Assembly (NCBI GenBank): GCA_022822665.1
Contig: JAJEAR010000076.1
Span: 1 to 64,000 of the forward strand
Reading direction: 5' to 3'
DNA from: Alphaproteobacteria bacterium
Lineage (GTDB): Bacteria > Pseudomonadota > Alphaproteobacteria > Thalassobaculales > Thalassobaculaceae
Length of the DNA stretch: 64,000 bases
The stretch's first letter is position 1. Every line of letters starts with the position of its first letter. A program made the position numbers and the translations under genes. Below the pieces are notes generated by a model. It was not told the origin of the DNA, did not search any database, and saw only the letters and a program-made list of their open reading frames with translations. Shown here piece by piece: positions 53,382 to 62,149 of this stretch.

Positions 53382-54272
53382 ATGAGCCAGCAGTTCTCCC
53401 GCACCAGGGGTGCCGGCATCGCCTTCATGCTGCTGGGCATCGTGCTGCTCCCGGTCATGAACGCCATCGCGAAGTCACTCACCGCCGACTATCCACTGAC
53501 CCAGGTCGTGTGGGCGCGATTTTCGGGCCATCTCGTATGGATGGCACTGTTCTTCGGACCATTTCTCGGAACGGCGCTGCTGCGAGCGCATCGTCCCCGG
53601 GAAATGATCGGCCGCTCGTTCGTCTTCTTTGCCTCCAACTGCATGTTCATCGCCGCACTGCCCTACGTCCAGCTCGCGACCGCCTCCGCCATCATGTTCA
53701 CCACACCGCTGGTCGTGGTCGCGCTGTCGGTACCGATCCTGAAGGAGCGGGTCGGGCCGTGGCGAAGCGTGGCGGTCGTCGTCGGGTTCTGCGGCGCGCT
53801 TGTCATCATTCGTCCGGGCACGGATGTCTTTCAACCCGCTGCGGTACTGACGCTCCTGTCTGCGATCTGCTTTGCCGGGTATCAGCTGTGGACCCGGCGG
53901 CTTGCACCCCACGAGCGCCCGGAGACACTCATCATCTATACCGCGCTTGCCGGCGCCATCGTCATGTCCCTCGTCGTGCCCCTGTCCTGGCGTACTCCGG
54001 ACACCATCGTGGACGGGTTGAAGTTCGCGGGGGTCGGACTGATCGGCGGGGCTGCTCAGTACTTCATCATCTGCGCCCTGCAGAGAGCACCCGCGTCCGT
54101 CGTGTCGCCCATCGGCTACGCGGAGCTCATCACCGCCGCGGCCTTCGGGTACGTGATCTTCAATGACCTTCCCGATGGCTACACCTGGCTGGGCGCAGCC
54201 CTGATCGTCGGCTCCGGACTGGTCGCCGTCCGGCGCGAGCGCGCACGAAGCCGCTCGAACGCTCAGGGGTAG
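53382..54272 (+). CDS. DMT-superfamily transporter (EamA type)
   Basis: A 296-aa inner-membrane protein with about ten hydrophobic helices and two EamA repeats. The second repeat begins near residue 155 (LTLLSAICFAGYQLWTRRLA) and the first shows NCMFIAALPYVQLATASAIM. Such proteins export metabolites or amino acids. The signature ending (GYTWLGAALIVGSGLVAVRRER) is usual. ATG 53382 was chosen because the longer frame from 53304 lacks a membrane start. It stands alone between two gene-poor stretches; the substrate is unknown. Confidence 0.9.
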   Translation: MSQQFSRTRGAGIAFMLLGIVLLPVMNAIAKSLTADYPLTQVVWARFSGHLVWMALFFGPFLGTALLRAHRPREMIGRSFVFFASNCMFIAALPYVQLATASAIMFTTPLVVVALSVPILKERVGPWRSVAVVVGFCGALVIIRPGTDVFQPAAVLTLLSAICFAGYQLWTRRLAPHERPETLIIYTALAGAIVMSLVVPLSWRTPDTIVDGLKFAGVGLIGGAAQYFIICALQRAPASVVSPIGYAELITAAAFGYVIFNDLPDGYTWLGAALIVGSGLVAVRRERARSRSNAQG

Positions 54273-55005
54273 CAATCGCGCGGCAGGACGACCCGGCTTC
54301 GCGGATCATTCCCGGATGCCGCAGCCGAGGCGTCAATCGAGCGTTCGTTTCCGTGCCGTGCGAGCAAGAAGACGAATGCCACGGACAGTGTGACGCAGGC
54401 CGGGGCAGCTTCGCCGGCGCGCGGAACAGCGGTCCCGCAGGTTCGGGCAGGTTGACCGTGCGACGGGTATCCGGGAAATTGCGGCCCGACAATCCGGCGG
54501 AACGGGAACGTCGGCGCCAATCCAGATCTCCCGTCTGTACATCCGTGCGCACCTTTCGCCCTGTTGGCAGAACCGACGGGGCGGGCCGGCGTGGCTTCGG
54601 CGGCAATTCCGAAGTGAAACATTCCGGGCCGGCGTAGACGGGAAAACAGACACGGGTCCGACCGCGAAGTTCATATCGCGCATTCAGTATACAAACTCTA
54701 TCCTGACGCACCTCTTATGTATCTCTTTGATCAATGTACCTGCACCCGTCATCGTCCTTTCACGCCACGGCGTTCTTGCGGATCGCCCTTCCGGCTCGGC
54801 CGCTTCCCCCGTCCCGGGCTTTCTTCATCGCATCGTTGCGGCGAGACTTCATGTGCAATCGGGAGCGATCTGCCTCCCGCCGTCTGCGGGCGTGACGCCT
54901 GTCCCGCCCGGGGGACGGCAGAGCACGGGATCCGGTCCGGCCGCATCAGCTGCCTGTTCCTGCCGACAGGTCATTCCCGGCCCCTGCCCCGCTCCTGCGT
55001 ACCTG
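54273..55005. other. Gene-poor stretch with an A+T-rich patch
   Basis: No supported gene in about 730 bases. The patch at about 54670-54740 (many A and T, containing TATACAAACTC and CTTATGTATCTC) stands out from the G+C-rich surroundings and could be a promoter or a junction. Downstream frames to 55005 are antisense to nothing recognised. The topoisomerase gene ends at its right border. Confidence 0.45.
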
Positions 55006-57303
55006 CTACCTCGTGTCCACCAGCGCAACGGCCCGGTTGAGCCCGATCGTGAGCACGTCCTCGTCATCCGGGAGCGACACGTAGATTGCGCCATGCTTGA
55101 GCCACGAGCCGTAGAGTCCGATACCGGCCAGGATCGTCTTGCCGGTATCGGGATGGACGCCGATGGTGCGCGGCATCGCAAGGAGCGCGCGCGCCACCTC
55201 CGGCGTGATTTCGTCCGGTTTCATCCCCGTGGGCACCGTGCCGCGCGGGGCACGACCGTCCGCGTCATTGTCGCCGAGCTGCACATAGTGTCCGAAGTGA
55301 CCGTGGCGCAGCGTCAGGAGCAGGCCGGTGTCGGGGTCGGTTCCGAGCGGAACGGGCTCGAGCTTCCGCTGGTGGTCGGCGGGATCGGTTCCCAGAGGCC
55401 GGGTGTAACGGCATTCGGGGTAATTCAGGCATCCGATGAAGGCACCGTAGCGACCGAACTTGAGACCCAGCCAACCGTCAGAGCAGGACGGGCACGTGCG
55501 CTCGACCGGCCTGCCCGGGGAGGCGGCGAAAATGAAGCGCTCCAGCGCACTCTCCACGGTGGCGCGGATCTCGTCGCGTCCGAGTCCGGCGGCGTTACCC
55601 AGAGCCTGCTCGAAGGTACCCCAGAATGAGCCGAGCACGCCCCTGTATGCCATCGCACCCTCGGCCACACGGTCCAGGTCAGCCTCCAGTTCGGTGGTGA
55701 AGCGATAGGCGATCCAGGGCTCGAAATACTCTTCCAGGAAGGCGGTGACGATGCGGCCGCGCTCGGTGGGCACGAAATGGCGTCGGTAGAGCACGGCATA
55801 GCCCCGTGCGCGCAGCACGTCGACGATCGCGGCATAGGTCGAGGGCCGACCGATGCCGAGCTCCTCCAGCCGGCGCACGAGGCTCGCTTCGGTGTAGCGG
55901 GGAGGCGGAAGGGTGAACCGCCGTTCCGATCTCGCTTCCACCACGAACGCTCGCTCGTCCGTAACCATCGCGGGCAGTGCCCGGTCGCGCTCGTCATCAC
56001 CGCCGTCCTCGTCGCGGCCCTCGCGGTAGAGCCGGAGGAAACCGTCGAACAGGGTCTGCGAGCCTGTCGCGGTGAGCACGATGTCCCCGCTCTCGGACAC
56101 CAGTTCAACCCGGGTCCTGTCGAGCCTTGCCGCTGCCATCTGGCTGGCGACGGCGCGTTTCCAGACGAGCGCGTAGAGTTTCGCCTCGTCCTCGCCAAGG
56201 CGGCCCTCGACCTGGTCCGGCGTGCGTGCAAGGTCGGTGGGGCGGATTGCCTCGTGCGCCTCCTGGGTGTTGCGGGTGCGGGTACGGAACCTGCGTGGAT
56301 TGCGCGGCAGGTATTCGGAGCTGAAATTTGCCTGAATGAGCCTGCGCACAGCGGCGATCGCGGCTTTCGACATCGTCACGCTGTCGGTTCGGACATAGGT
56401 CAGTAACCCCGAGGTCTCGCCATCGAGCTCGACGCCCTCGTAGAGGGTCTGGGCGAGATGCATGGTCTTGCGTACGCCGAATCCAAGCTGGCGCGAGGCT
56501 TCCTGCTGCAGGGTCGAGGTGGTGAAGGGCGGGACCGGATTGCGCCTGAGCCTGTCGCGCTCGACGGCGGCGACGCGAAAGTCCCCCTCGCGGATGCGCC
56601 GCACGGCCTGCCCTGCCCTGGCGGCGGACCCAATCGCCGTACGGTCGACCAACTCCCCGTCGAGCCGGCTCAGGCGGGCCCGGAAGGCACCGCCGACACC
56701 CGTCGAGACAATGGCATCGACCCTCCAGTACTCCTTCGGCTCGAACTCCTCGATCTCGGACTCGCGGGCGCAGATGAGGCGCAGCGACACCGACTGCACC
56801 CGACCCGCCGAGCGGACGCCGCGAACCTTGCGCCAAAGCAGCGCCGAGAGGTGGAAGCCGACCAGGTAGTCGAGGGCCCGGCGCGTCTGCTGGGCGCGAA
56901 CCAGGTCCATGTCGATCTCGCGCGGGCGCGCCATTGCCTCGTGCACCGCTTCCGGGGTGACCTCGTGGAACACAACGCGCTGCACCGTCCTGTCCTTCAG
57001 CACGTCCCTGTCCTGGAGCCAGGTGAGCACCTGCCAGGCAATCGCCTCGCCCTCGCGGTCGGGGTCGGTCGCGAGTACCAGGGTGTCGGCATCGCGCAGT
57101 GCCGTCGCGATCGCGCCCAGCGTCGGTCCGGCACCAGGCATGATGGTGTAGACCAGCGCGAAGTCCTGCGCGGTGTCGACCGAGCCTTCTTTCGCCGGCA
57201 GGTCCTTGACGTGACCCCGGGTCGCAAGGACCTGGTAGCCGGCGCCGAGATAGTCGCGGATCGTCCTTGCCTTGGCCGTGGATTCAACGACGACAACGTG
57301 CAT
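55006..57303 (-). CDS. Type IA DNA topoisomerase (TopA family), short C-terminus
   Basis: It relaxes negative supercoils through a transient 5'-phosphotyrosine bond. The 765-aa product has the TOPRIM acids (Glu7; ATDPDREGEAIAW, 78-90), the core RSAGRVQSVSLRLI, and the catalytic Tyr303 in GLLTYVRTDSV. The C-terminus has one four-Cys zinc ribbon (CPSC...CLNYPEC) and two Topo_C repeats but no Lys-rich tail, so it is shorter than usual for TopA. ATG 57303 has GGGAGGA upstream. It is divergent from a LysR gene, away from the usual topA neighbours (smf/dprA), which suggests an accessory second topoisomerase; the housekeeping copy would lie elsewhere. Confidence 0.9.
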   Translation of the reverse strand: MHVVVVESTAKARTIRDYLGAGYQVLATRGHVKDLPAKEGSVDTAQDFALVYTIMPGAGPTLGAIATALRDADTLVLATDPDREGEAIAWQVLTWLQDRDVLKDRTVQRVVFHEVTPEAVHEAMARPREIDMDLVRAQQTRRALDYLVGFHLSALLWRKVRGVRSAGRVQSVSLRLICARESEIEEFEPKEYWRVDAIVSTGVGGAFRARLSRLDGELVDRTAIGSAARAGQAVRRIREGDFRVAAVERDRLRRNPVPPFTTSTLQQEASRQLGFGVRKTMHLAQTLYEGVELDGETSGLLTYVRTDSVTMSKAAIAAVRRLIQANFSSEYLPRNPRRFRTRTRNTQEAHEAIRPTDLARTPDQVEGRLGEDEAKLYALVWKRAVASQMAAARLDRTRVELVSESGDIVLTATGSQTLFDGFLRLYREGRDEDGGDDERDRALPAMVTDERAFVVEARSERRFTLPPPRYTEASLVRRLEELGIGRPSTYAAIVDVLRARGYAVLYRRHFVPTERGRIVTAFLEEYFEPWIAYRFTTELEADLDRVAEGAMAYRGVLGSFWGTFEQALGNAAGLGRDEIRATVESALERFIFAASPGRPVERTCPSCSDGWLGLKFGRYGAFIGCLNYPECRYTRPLGTDPADHQRKLEPVPLGTDPDTGLLLTLRHGHFGHYVQLGDNDADGRAPRGTVPTGMKPDEITPEVARALLAMPRTIGVHPDTGKTILAGIGLYGSWLKHGAIYVSLPDDEDVLTIGLNRAVALVDTR

Positions 57304-57609
57304 GGCGTTTCCTCCCGATGCACGCCGCACAGGCCCCGTGGCGCCCCCCTGGCCGCCGCGGCGATGGCCTGTTGCGCAGTGCCGAAGCGGCTTCCGTGTC
57401 CTCGCTCCCCGGCGTGCTGCGCCGAGATAAATAACGATTTGATAAATGGATGAAAAATACCGTTAAGTTTCGTATCTATACCAACAAGGTATGGGTGTAT
57501 TCAGATACGATTGATACGTTCCAAGAAGACGTTGAAAGAAGCCAAATCACCCCCATGTCAATCGATAGGAGCAACCCCGACAGGACAATCGAACGAGGGG
57601 AACGGTACG
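57304..57609. promoter_or_regulatory. Divergent topoisomerase-LysR control region
   Basis: A 306-base A+T-rich spacer between two divergent genes. It contains ATACC-N5-GGTAT (57478-57492), an exact T-N11-A LysR-type box, nested inside a wider repeat CGTATCT/AGATACG (57471-57477 and 57503-57509). This placement fits LysR autoregulation and control of the topoisomerase gene. No clear -10/-35 pair was assigned. Confidence 0.6.
57478..57492. promoter_or_regulatory. LysR-type operator (T-N11-A palindrome)
   Basis: ATACC AACAA GGTAT is a perfect 5-bp dyad with T and A exactly 11 bases apart, the standard LysR-family binding form. It is 118 bases before the LysR ATG and 175 bases before the topoisomerase ATG. 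Flanking CGTATCT and AGATACG (arms 7 bp) may be a second binding element. Confidence 0.65.
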
Positions 57610-58536
57610 ATGTTCGAGACGCGGAGCGAGGTGGAACAGTTACTCGCAGTAGCCGAAACCGGTCGGATCGTCGCCGCGGCCCAGCGCCTCTCGATAAGCC
57701 AGCCTGCGCTCACCCGTGCGGTGGCCAAGCTCGAACGCCGCGCTGGCGGTGCGCTCTTCGAGCGCCTGCCGACTGGCGTTCGTCTCACCGCGCTCGGTGA
57801 CGTGGCGCTCGAACGGGCAAGGCGGCTGCTGCGCGAGTTCACCGAAACCGACGAGCACATCGGCGAGACCGTCGACGGACGGGACGGACGGTTCCGGGTT
57901 ACCGCCGGGCCGATGTGGATGCAGGCGGTAATCGCCCCTGCGGCGCTTCGCTTCCAAAGTGTCTGCCCCGGCGTCGGCCTCAGCCTTCGCACCATGCCCT
58001 TCTCCGAGGGCGTGCGCCTGCTCGAGGGCGGGGCGAGTGACCTGCACTGTGGCGGGATCGATGGCGGGCAACCGCTGCCCGGGTACCTGCGCCGCGAACC
58101 GCTTCTCCAACTCACGGCTGGCATCGTTGCCCGGCACGATCACCCGTTTCACGCCGCGCGGCCCACGCCGGAAGACCTCGTACACAGCCCCTGGCTCGAC
58201 TGTTCCTCCTCGGCGCCCACGGCGGCAGAGGAGAGCGGTCCATCGCTCGCCGACGTCCTGGAGCAACTGCGCGTGCGCACCGGCGAGCGCGCGGGGCCGG
58301 TGCTCCGTGCGGGCGTCACGGGGTTCCTCCTCCTCGCCGCGGGTCCCTGGCTCTCCTGGCTTCCGCTCGCGTTTCTCGCGCGTCTGCCAGGGCTCGGCAT
58401 CGCACCCCTGGCACTCAACTTCGGGCGGCGGCGCTACCGCGCCGGGCTGGTGGTGCGCCGCTCGGCCGAGGACCTCAAGCCCGTGCGGCTATTCGAGGAA
58501 ATCGTGCGCGAGATCGTGCTCGAAAGACCTCGCTGA
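57610..58536 (+). CDS. LysR-family transcriptional regulator
   Basis: A 308-aa regulator. The N-terminal winged helix-turn-helix has the LysR signature, TGRIVAAAQRLSISQPALTR followed by AVAKLERRAGGALFERLPTG (about 17-57). The C-terminal ligand domain (about 90-300) is typical in length and order. The ATG at 57610 follows GAGGGGAA; the longer frame from 57511 crosses the operator region. It is divergent from the topoisomerase gene with a T-N11-A box between them, so control of that gene is likely. The effector is unknown. Confidence 0.92.
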   Translation: MFETRSEVEQLLAVAETGRIVAAAQRLSISQPALTRAVAKLERRAGGALFERLPTGVRLTALGDVALERARRLLREFTETDEHIGETVDGRDGRFRVTAGPMWMQAVIAPAALRFQSVCPGVGLSLRTMPFSEGVRLLEGGASDLHCGGIDGGQPLPGYLRREPLLQLTAGIVARHDHPFHAARPTPEDLVHSPWLDCSSSAPTAAEESGPSLADVLEQLRVRTGERAGPVLRAGVTGFLLLAAGPWLSWLPLAFLARLPGLGIAPLALNFGRRRYRAGLVVRRSAEDLKPVRLFEEIVREIVLERPR

Positions 58537-58996
58537 AGGAACAGTCGCTTCCGGATTGACGGCGGGGCGCGTGGAGGGGGGTGCCCGGCCTCCCCAAGCT
58601 CCTCGAACGGCACACCGCGGTCGATGAGATTACGTCGGCAGCGGGATGGAAGAACGGCCCTGGCCCATCTCTCGGTGGTTTGCACGATGCCCGTGAAGAA
58701 GCGCTCGAGGCCCTCCGCCCGGAGATCAACGAGTTCGGGGCCATCGACGGGCCTGTCACCGCCGCCATGCACTTCAAGCCGGACCTCGCAGGTGGCGGTG
58801 TCAACACCTGCGAGCTTCTTCAGGACCGGCCCGGGGATCAGTGGCGTGCCTGTTCGATCACCTGGCCATCGAGCTCGATGCAGTGTGACGCGCTGCCCTG
58901 TGCTGACAGGGAATCACTCGAGCCCACCGTTGCGAAGACCGACCGTTTCGGTCGGCCATCGCTCCTCGTGCGCCCCGCCAGCGAAGAGCCGCTTCA
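58537..58996. other. Spacer with a possible degraded minus-strand gene
   Basis: No intact gene. On the minus strand a coding-like segment runs from about 58860 to 58560. It contains VLKKLAGVDTATCEVRLEVH and later FFTGIVQTTERWARAVLPS, and is preceded by a frame ending at TGA near 58818 (IELDGQVIEQARH). The broken frames suggest a remnant; the family was not identified. Confidence 0.35.
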
Positions 58997-59764
58997 TCAC
59001 CGCCGACGATGCGCCGCCGGGGTACTGCGCGTGGCGGGCGGCTTCGGTCCGCGGGCCCGGCCGCGGACCTGCTTCCGTTGGCGTTGGCGCTCCAGGTGCT
59101 TGAGCGCTTCACGCCGGCTTGGCGCGGAGGGCTCGGGATGCGCGTCCACGAAGGTCGTCACCCATCCCGGATCGGTTCCGGAATGTTCGCGCAGCGCCCA
59201 GCCGATGCCCTTTCGCAGAAAGAACTCCGGGTGGCCGATGGACGGCCGGATCGCTTCGGTGAGCAGCTTCGTGTCCGTCCCATGCTTCGCGCGGAGCTGC
59301 GCCAGAATGGCGGTGCGCCGCTTCCATATGTTGCCGTCCGTCGCCCATTCCCGGAGGATGGTCCTTACCGGGCGTGGATCAGCGGCGAGCATGGCCCCCA
59401 CCCCGCGGCCGGCAATCGCGTCGACGTAGTCCCACCAGGCGCCGGTGACCACCATCTCCTCGATCATGGGCAGGCGCGCCGGCCCGAGCCACCTCGAATG
59501 GCGCCGGAAGAGCAGCAGTTCGACCGCCGCGTAGCGTTCCTCGTGGTGGGCGGCCCTGCGCCAGAGGTCGAGAACGGCCGCTTCCCAGGCGTCGGCGTCC
59601 GGCAGCGGCCGCCTCGCAAACACCGCTCCCGCGATGCGACGGCATTGCGGAACGCCCACCCCCAGGAAGGGCATGTCCGATTTCATGTATGCCTGCTGCT
59701 GCGGTGCCCTGAACGGGTCGGCGGCGTTGCGCAGCGCGACAATGACGGATTCTCGAATGTTCAT
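58997..59764 (-). CDS. DNA alkylation repair enzyme (AlkD-like HEAT-repeat glycosylase)
   Basis: A 255-aa all-helical protein of the AlkC/AlkD family, which removes 3- and 7-alkylpurines from DNA. It contains YMKSDMPFLGVGVPQCRRIA near residue 25, ELLLFRRHSRW, the acidic-aromatic VTGAWWDYVDAIAG near residue 108, NIWKRRTAILAQL and PEFFLRKGIGWALREHSGTD, in the family order. A basic tail of about 25 residues is extra. ATG 59764 has a weak ribosome site; the upstream frame to 60088 is not supported. It lies downstream of the AbrB/PIN pair on the same strand (83 bases). Confidence 0.9.
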   Translation of the reverse strand: MNIRESVIVALRNAADPFRAPQQQAYMKSDMPFLGVGVPQCRRIAGAVFARRPLPDADAWEAAVLDLWRRAAHHEERYAAVELLLFRRHSRWLGPARLPMIEEMVVTGAWWDYVDAIAGRGVGAMLAADPRPVRTILREWATDGNIWKRRTAILAQLRAKHGTDTKLLTEAIRPSIGHPEFFLRKGIGWALREHSGTDPGWVTTFVDAHPEPSAPSRREALKHLERQRQRKQVRGRARGPKPPATRSTPAAHRRR

Positions 59765-59847
59765 CGCCCGACCGGGTCGACGTCCTCGCCCTTCTCCCTC
59801 ACCTTCGACCACGCCCAACTCCATGCCATCCGGCGGCAAAGACAGGC

Positions 59848-60330
59848 TCACCAGCACGGATCGCTTCTCTTGACCTGCCCGGATCCCTCCTGTGGCGGTG
59901 CGGCGTGCCGGAGCCGTTGCATGGCCGCGTCGAAAGTGTAGACCGCGTTCAGCGCCTGACGAGCCTCCGATGCGGTCTTCAGCGCCTTGTACACGATGAG
60001 CGCATCCGCGAAACCGGCGCCACTCGCCAACCCGGCATCGCCTTCCCTCACCGACGCAGGGTCGCGGTACGCCTGCACGGCGCGCCACACGACCCGATCG
60101 TCCTCGAACCGGATGTTCGGCTCGCTGAACAGCCGTTCGAGGACGGCCACCAGATCAGGTCTGGTCAGGCGGTACTTGGGACCGGAGAGCGTCCAGACGG
60201 TTTCCACCAGCACGACGTCCGTCACGAGGACGGTCTCCGCAGTATCGAACACGGCGTCCGCGCGCGTCGCCTGGGCCTCGTCGTCGTGCAGCAGATACCG
60301 GAGGAGGACGCTGGTATCGATTGTTACCAA
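59848..60330 (-). CDS. PIN-domain ribonuclease toxin (VapC-like)
   Basis: A 160-aa PIN nuclease; such toxins cleave tRNA or rRNA when their antitoxin is lost. The acidic metal site is complete: Asp5 (TIDTSVLL), Glu43 (VLVETVWTL), Asp109 (GFADALIVYKA) and Asp134 (TFDAAMQ). The start is TTG at 60330, since GTC and GTA flank it and no ATG is available; it overlaps the antitoxin stop by 7 bases. The gene order, antitoxin first and overlapping, is that of VapBC modules. Confidence 0.9.
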   Translation of the reverse strand: MVTIDTSVLLRYLLHDDEAQATRADAVFDTAETVLVTDVVLVETVWTLSGPKYRLTRPDLVAVLERLFSEPNIRFEDDRVVWRAVQAYRDPASVREGDAGLASGAGFADALIVYKALKTASEARQALNAVYTFDAAMQRLRHAAPPQEGSGQVKRSDPCW

Positions 60331-60554
60331 GACGTCGATTCGTCCAGCCCGTCTTGCAGCGACCTCTCGTCGCTGACGTCGGGATCGCCAACCACGTGGC
60401 GGAGGGTCCCCCTGGCTGCCCCGGCCGTCTTGCGAACGATGGTGATGCGGCCATCGGCGACGTAGCTGCGGTACCCGTCCCCCGGCCCGACCCCGACCTC
60501 CCTGCATTGATCGACGGGGAGCGAGATCTGGCGCTTCGCGCTCACTCGCGGCAT
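60324..60554 (-). CDS. AbrB/MazE-fold antitoxin (VapB-like)
   Basis: A 76-aa protein with the swapped-hairpin SpoVT-AbrB DNA-binding fold (PRVSAKRQISLPVDQCREVG, then VGPGDGYRSYVADGRITIVRK, residues 2-40). The C-terminal tail would wrap the PIN toxin. ATG 60554 has AGGA 8 bases upstream; a GTG at 60596 would add 14 residues. An inverted repeat CTTTAC-N13-GTAAAG (60603-60627) lies 48 bases before the ATG and is a likely operator for autorepression. Confidence 0.88.
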   Translation of the reverse strand: MPRVSAKRQISLPVDQCREVGVGPGDGYRSYVADGRITIVRKTAGAARGTLRHVVGDPDVSDERSLQDGLDESTSW

Positions 60555-60602
60555 GAGATCGTCCTGCCCGGAATGTCCGGTTCCAACGAACAGCACGCCT
60601 GT

Positions 60603-60627
60603 CTTTACTCTCCTTCAATTTGTAAAG
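60603..60627. promoter_or_regulatory. Candidate operator of the AbrB/PIN toxin-antitoxin operon
   Basis: CTTTAC (60603-60608) and GTAAAG (60622-60627) are perfect inverted arms 13 bases apart, in a short A+T-rich patch directly upstream of the antitoxin gene. AbrB-type antitoxins bind palindromes at this position. The function is inferred. Confidence 0.5.
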
Positions 60628-61308
60628 AAGAGAAACGGGACAGCGCCCGGAACCACGCGCGGCATTTCAGCGCGGACCGGTCCGGTCGGGAACGCGCGCC
60701 TGTACGCGAATCAAGCGTCGCCGAGCGCCTCCCGGAGGAACCGGAAGACGAACGCCCGCAGGTGGGCGCGCCCGGCGTTGCCGGCCGCTCCCGAGTGTCC
60801 GCCCTCCACGTTCGGTCGTGTTTGCCCCGCGCCCGTCTGCGCAGAGTTCGACAAGCCTGCATGAACCGGTCAGTATCACCGTCTTGAGGTACTCGTGGAA
60901 TTGGTCGGGAATTCCGCAAGCGCGGCGGTCGCGCGGGCGTGCATGCCGGCGCGTAGTCAGAGTGATGGTCTCGCGCGCTTTTCTGCATGCACGGGAGTAC
61001 ATCGGGCTGAAATAATCCCGCCAAGGCGCGCATGGTTGAGGTTGGCAGGGGTTGGCCGGGGCACCTCGAATGGGTGAGTTGACGTGTGTTGCCCGATTGG
61101 CACGTTCGTCGTGAAGACGGACGCCCCTTGTTTCCGGGGGTTTCGGGACTTCGCGCGCCCGGACGCGGCGGGCGGGACAAGCCCGGCTTCGGCGTCGTAG
61201 AGATGGATTACATCGAATCCCGCGCCCGCGGCACGTCCGGCGATCCGGCGGCCCGAAACACCGCCGGCGGCGATACCGCGGCGTGCTGAGCACAAACGGA
61301 GGCTATGA
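60628..61308. other. Gene-poor stretch between the toxin-antitoxin pair and the isomerase gene
   Basis: About 680 bases without a supported gene. Frames on both strands are motif-free. No tRNA or direct repeats were recognised. The isomerase ATG at 61309 is preceded by GGAGG. Confidence 0.5.
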
Positions 61309-61923
61309 ATGTCGTACATCGAGTATTTCTATTCCGCCCACTCGGCCTTCGCCTACCTGGGCTCGGCACGCCTCGCGGTGATCGCCCGTGCCGCCGGGCG
61401 ACGGATCGCGCACAGGCCGGTCGATCTGAACAGGGTGCTCGAAGGCGCAGGATCGGTACCATTTGCCAAGCGCACCCCCGCCCAGCGCGCCTATTTCTTC
61501 GCCACGGAGATCCAGCGCTGGTCGCGATACCGCAACGCTCCGGCCATGGATGGAAGGCCAACGCACCACGACAACAGCATGGCTCTCGCCCACGGCATGC
61601 TGATCGCCGCCATGGAACGGGACATCGACGTGGATCGGCTTGCCCATGCAATGCTGGAGGCGCACTGGCGCGACGACGCGGACCTGGCGGATCGGGCAAC
61701 CCTCGCACGGCTTGGCCACACGGTCGAACTGGATTCCGAAACACTGCTCGAGCTCGCGCTGGCACCTGAAATACAGGCAGTCCACGCGGCCAATACCGAG
61801 GAGGCGATCGCCCGTTCGGTGTTCGGTTCCCCGACCTATTTCGTCGACGGCGACATGTACTACGGCCAGGACCGGCTCGAACTGATCGAGCACGCACTGC
61901 GCGAGACCCACGGCGGCACGTAG
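61309..61923 (+). CDS. DsbA-fold 2-hydroxychromene-2-carboxylate isomerase family protein
   Basis: A 204-aa glutathione S-transferase kappa-like protein. It begins MSYIEYFYSAHSAFAYLGSA, with Ser in the place of the active Cys of DsbA, as in NahD-type isomerases. It ends with SVFGSPTYFVDGDMYYGQDRL, the cis-Pro motif of the family. NahD isomerises 2-hydroxychromene-2-carboxylate with glutathione in naphthalene degradation; many relatives have other unknown roles, and no naphthalene genes are nearby. ATG 61309 has GGAGG upstream. The gene stands alone. Confidence 0.9.
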   Translation: MSYIEYFYSAHSAFAYLGSARLAVIARAAGRRIAHRPVDLNRVLEGAGSVPFAKRTPAQRAYFFATEIQRWSRYRNAPAMDGRPTHHDNSMALAHGMLIAAMERDIDVDRLAHAMLEAHWRDDADLADRATLARLGHTVELDSETLLELALAPEIQAVHAANTEEAIARSVFGSPTYFVDGDMYYGQDRLELIEHALRETHGGT

Positions 61924-62149
61924 CAGATACGCATCGTCGCGCCGACGGCTCCGCCGGATGACGAAACGCCGGGGAAGGATGGGGCGGCGGCCTTGACCAG
62001 GAGGAGACGGAACCCCGGGCAAAAATGAACCGGACCGGCGCACACGCCACCCGGTTCCGGCCCTGGAAGCAGGTTCCGGGACCGGCGCGTCCTGCCGGCG
62101 CGCACAGCTGATCGCCAGGCACCGGATTCGGTGACCGCGCGCGGCGGGA

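Noticed and set aside
60605-61293. Minus-strand frames of about 190-208 codons upstream of the isomerase gene
   Set aside because: They are extremely Arg/Pro-rich, overlap each other and show no motif.
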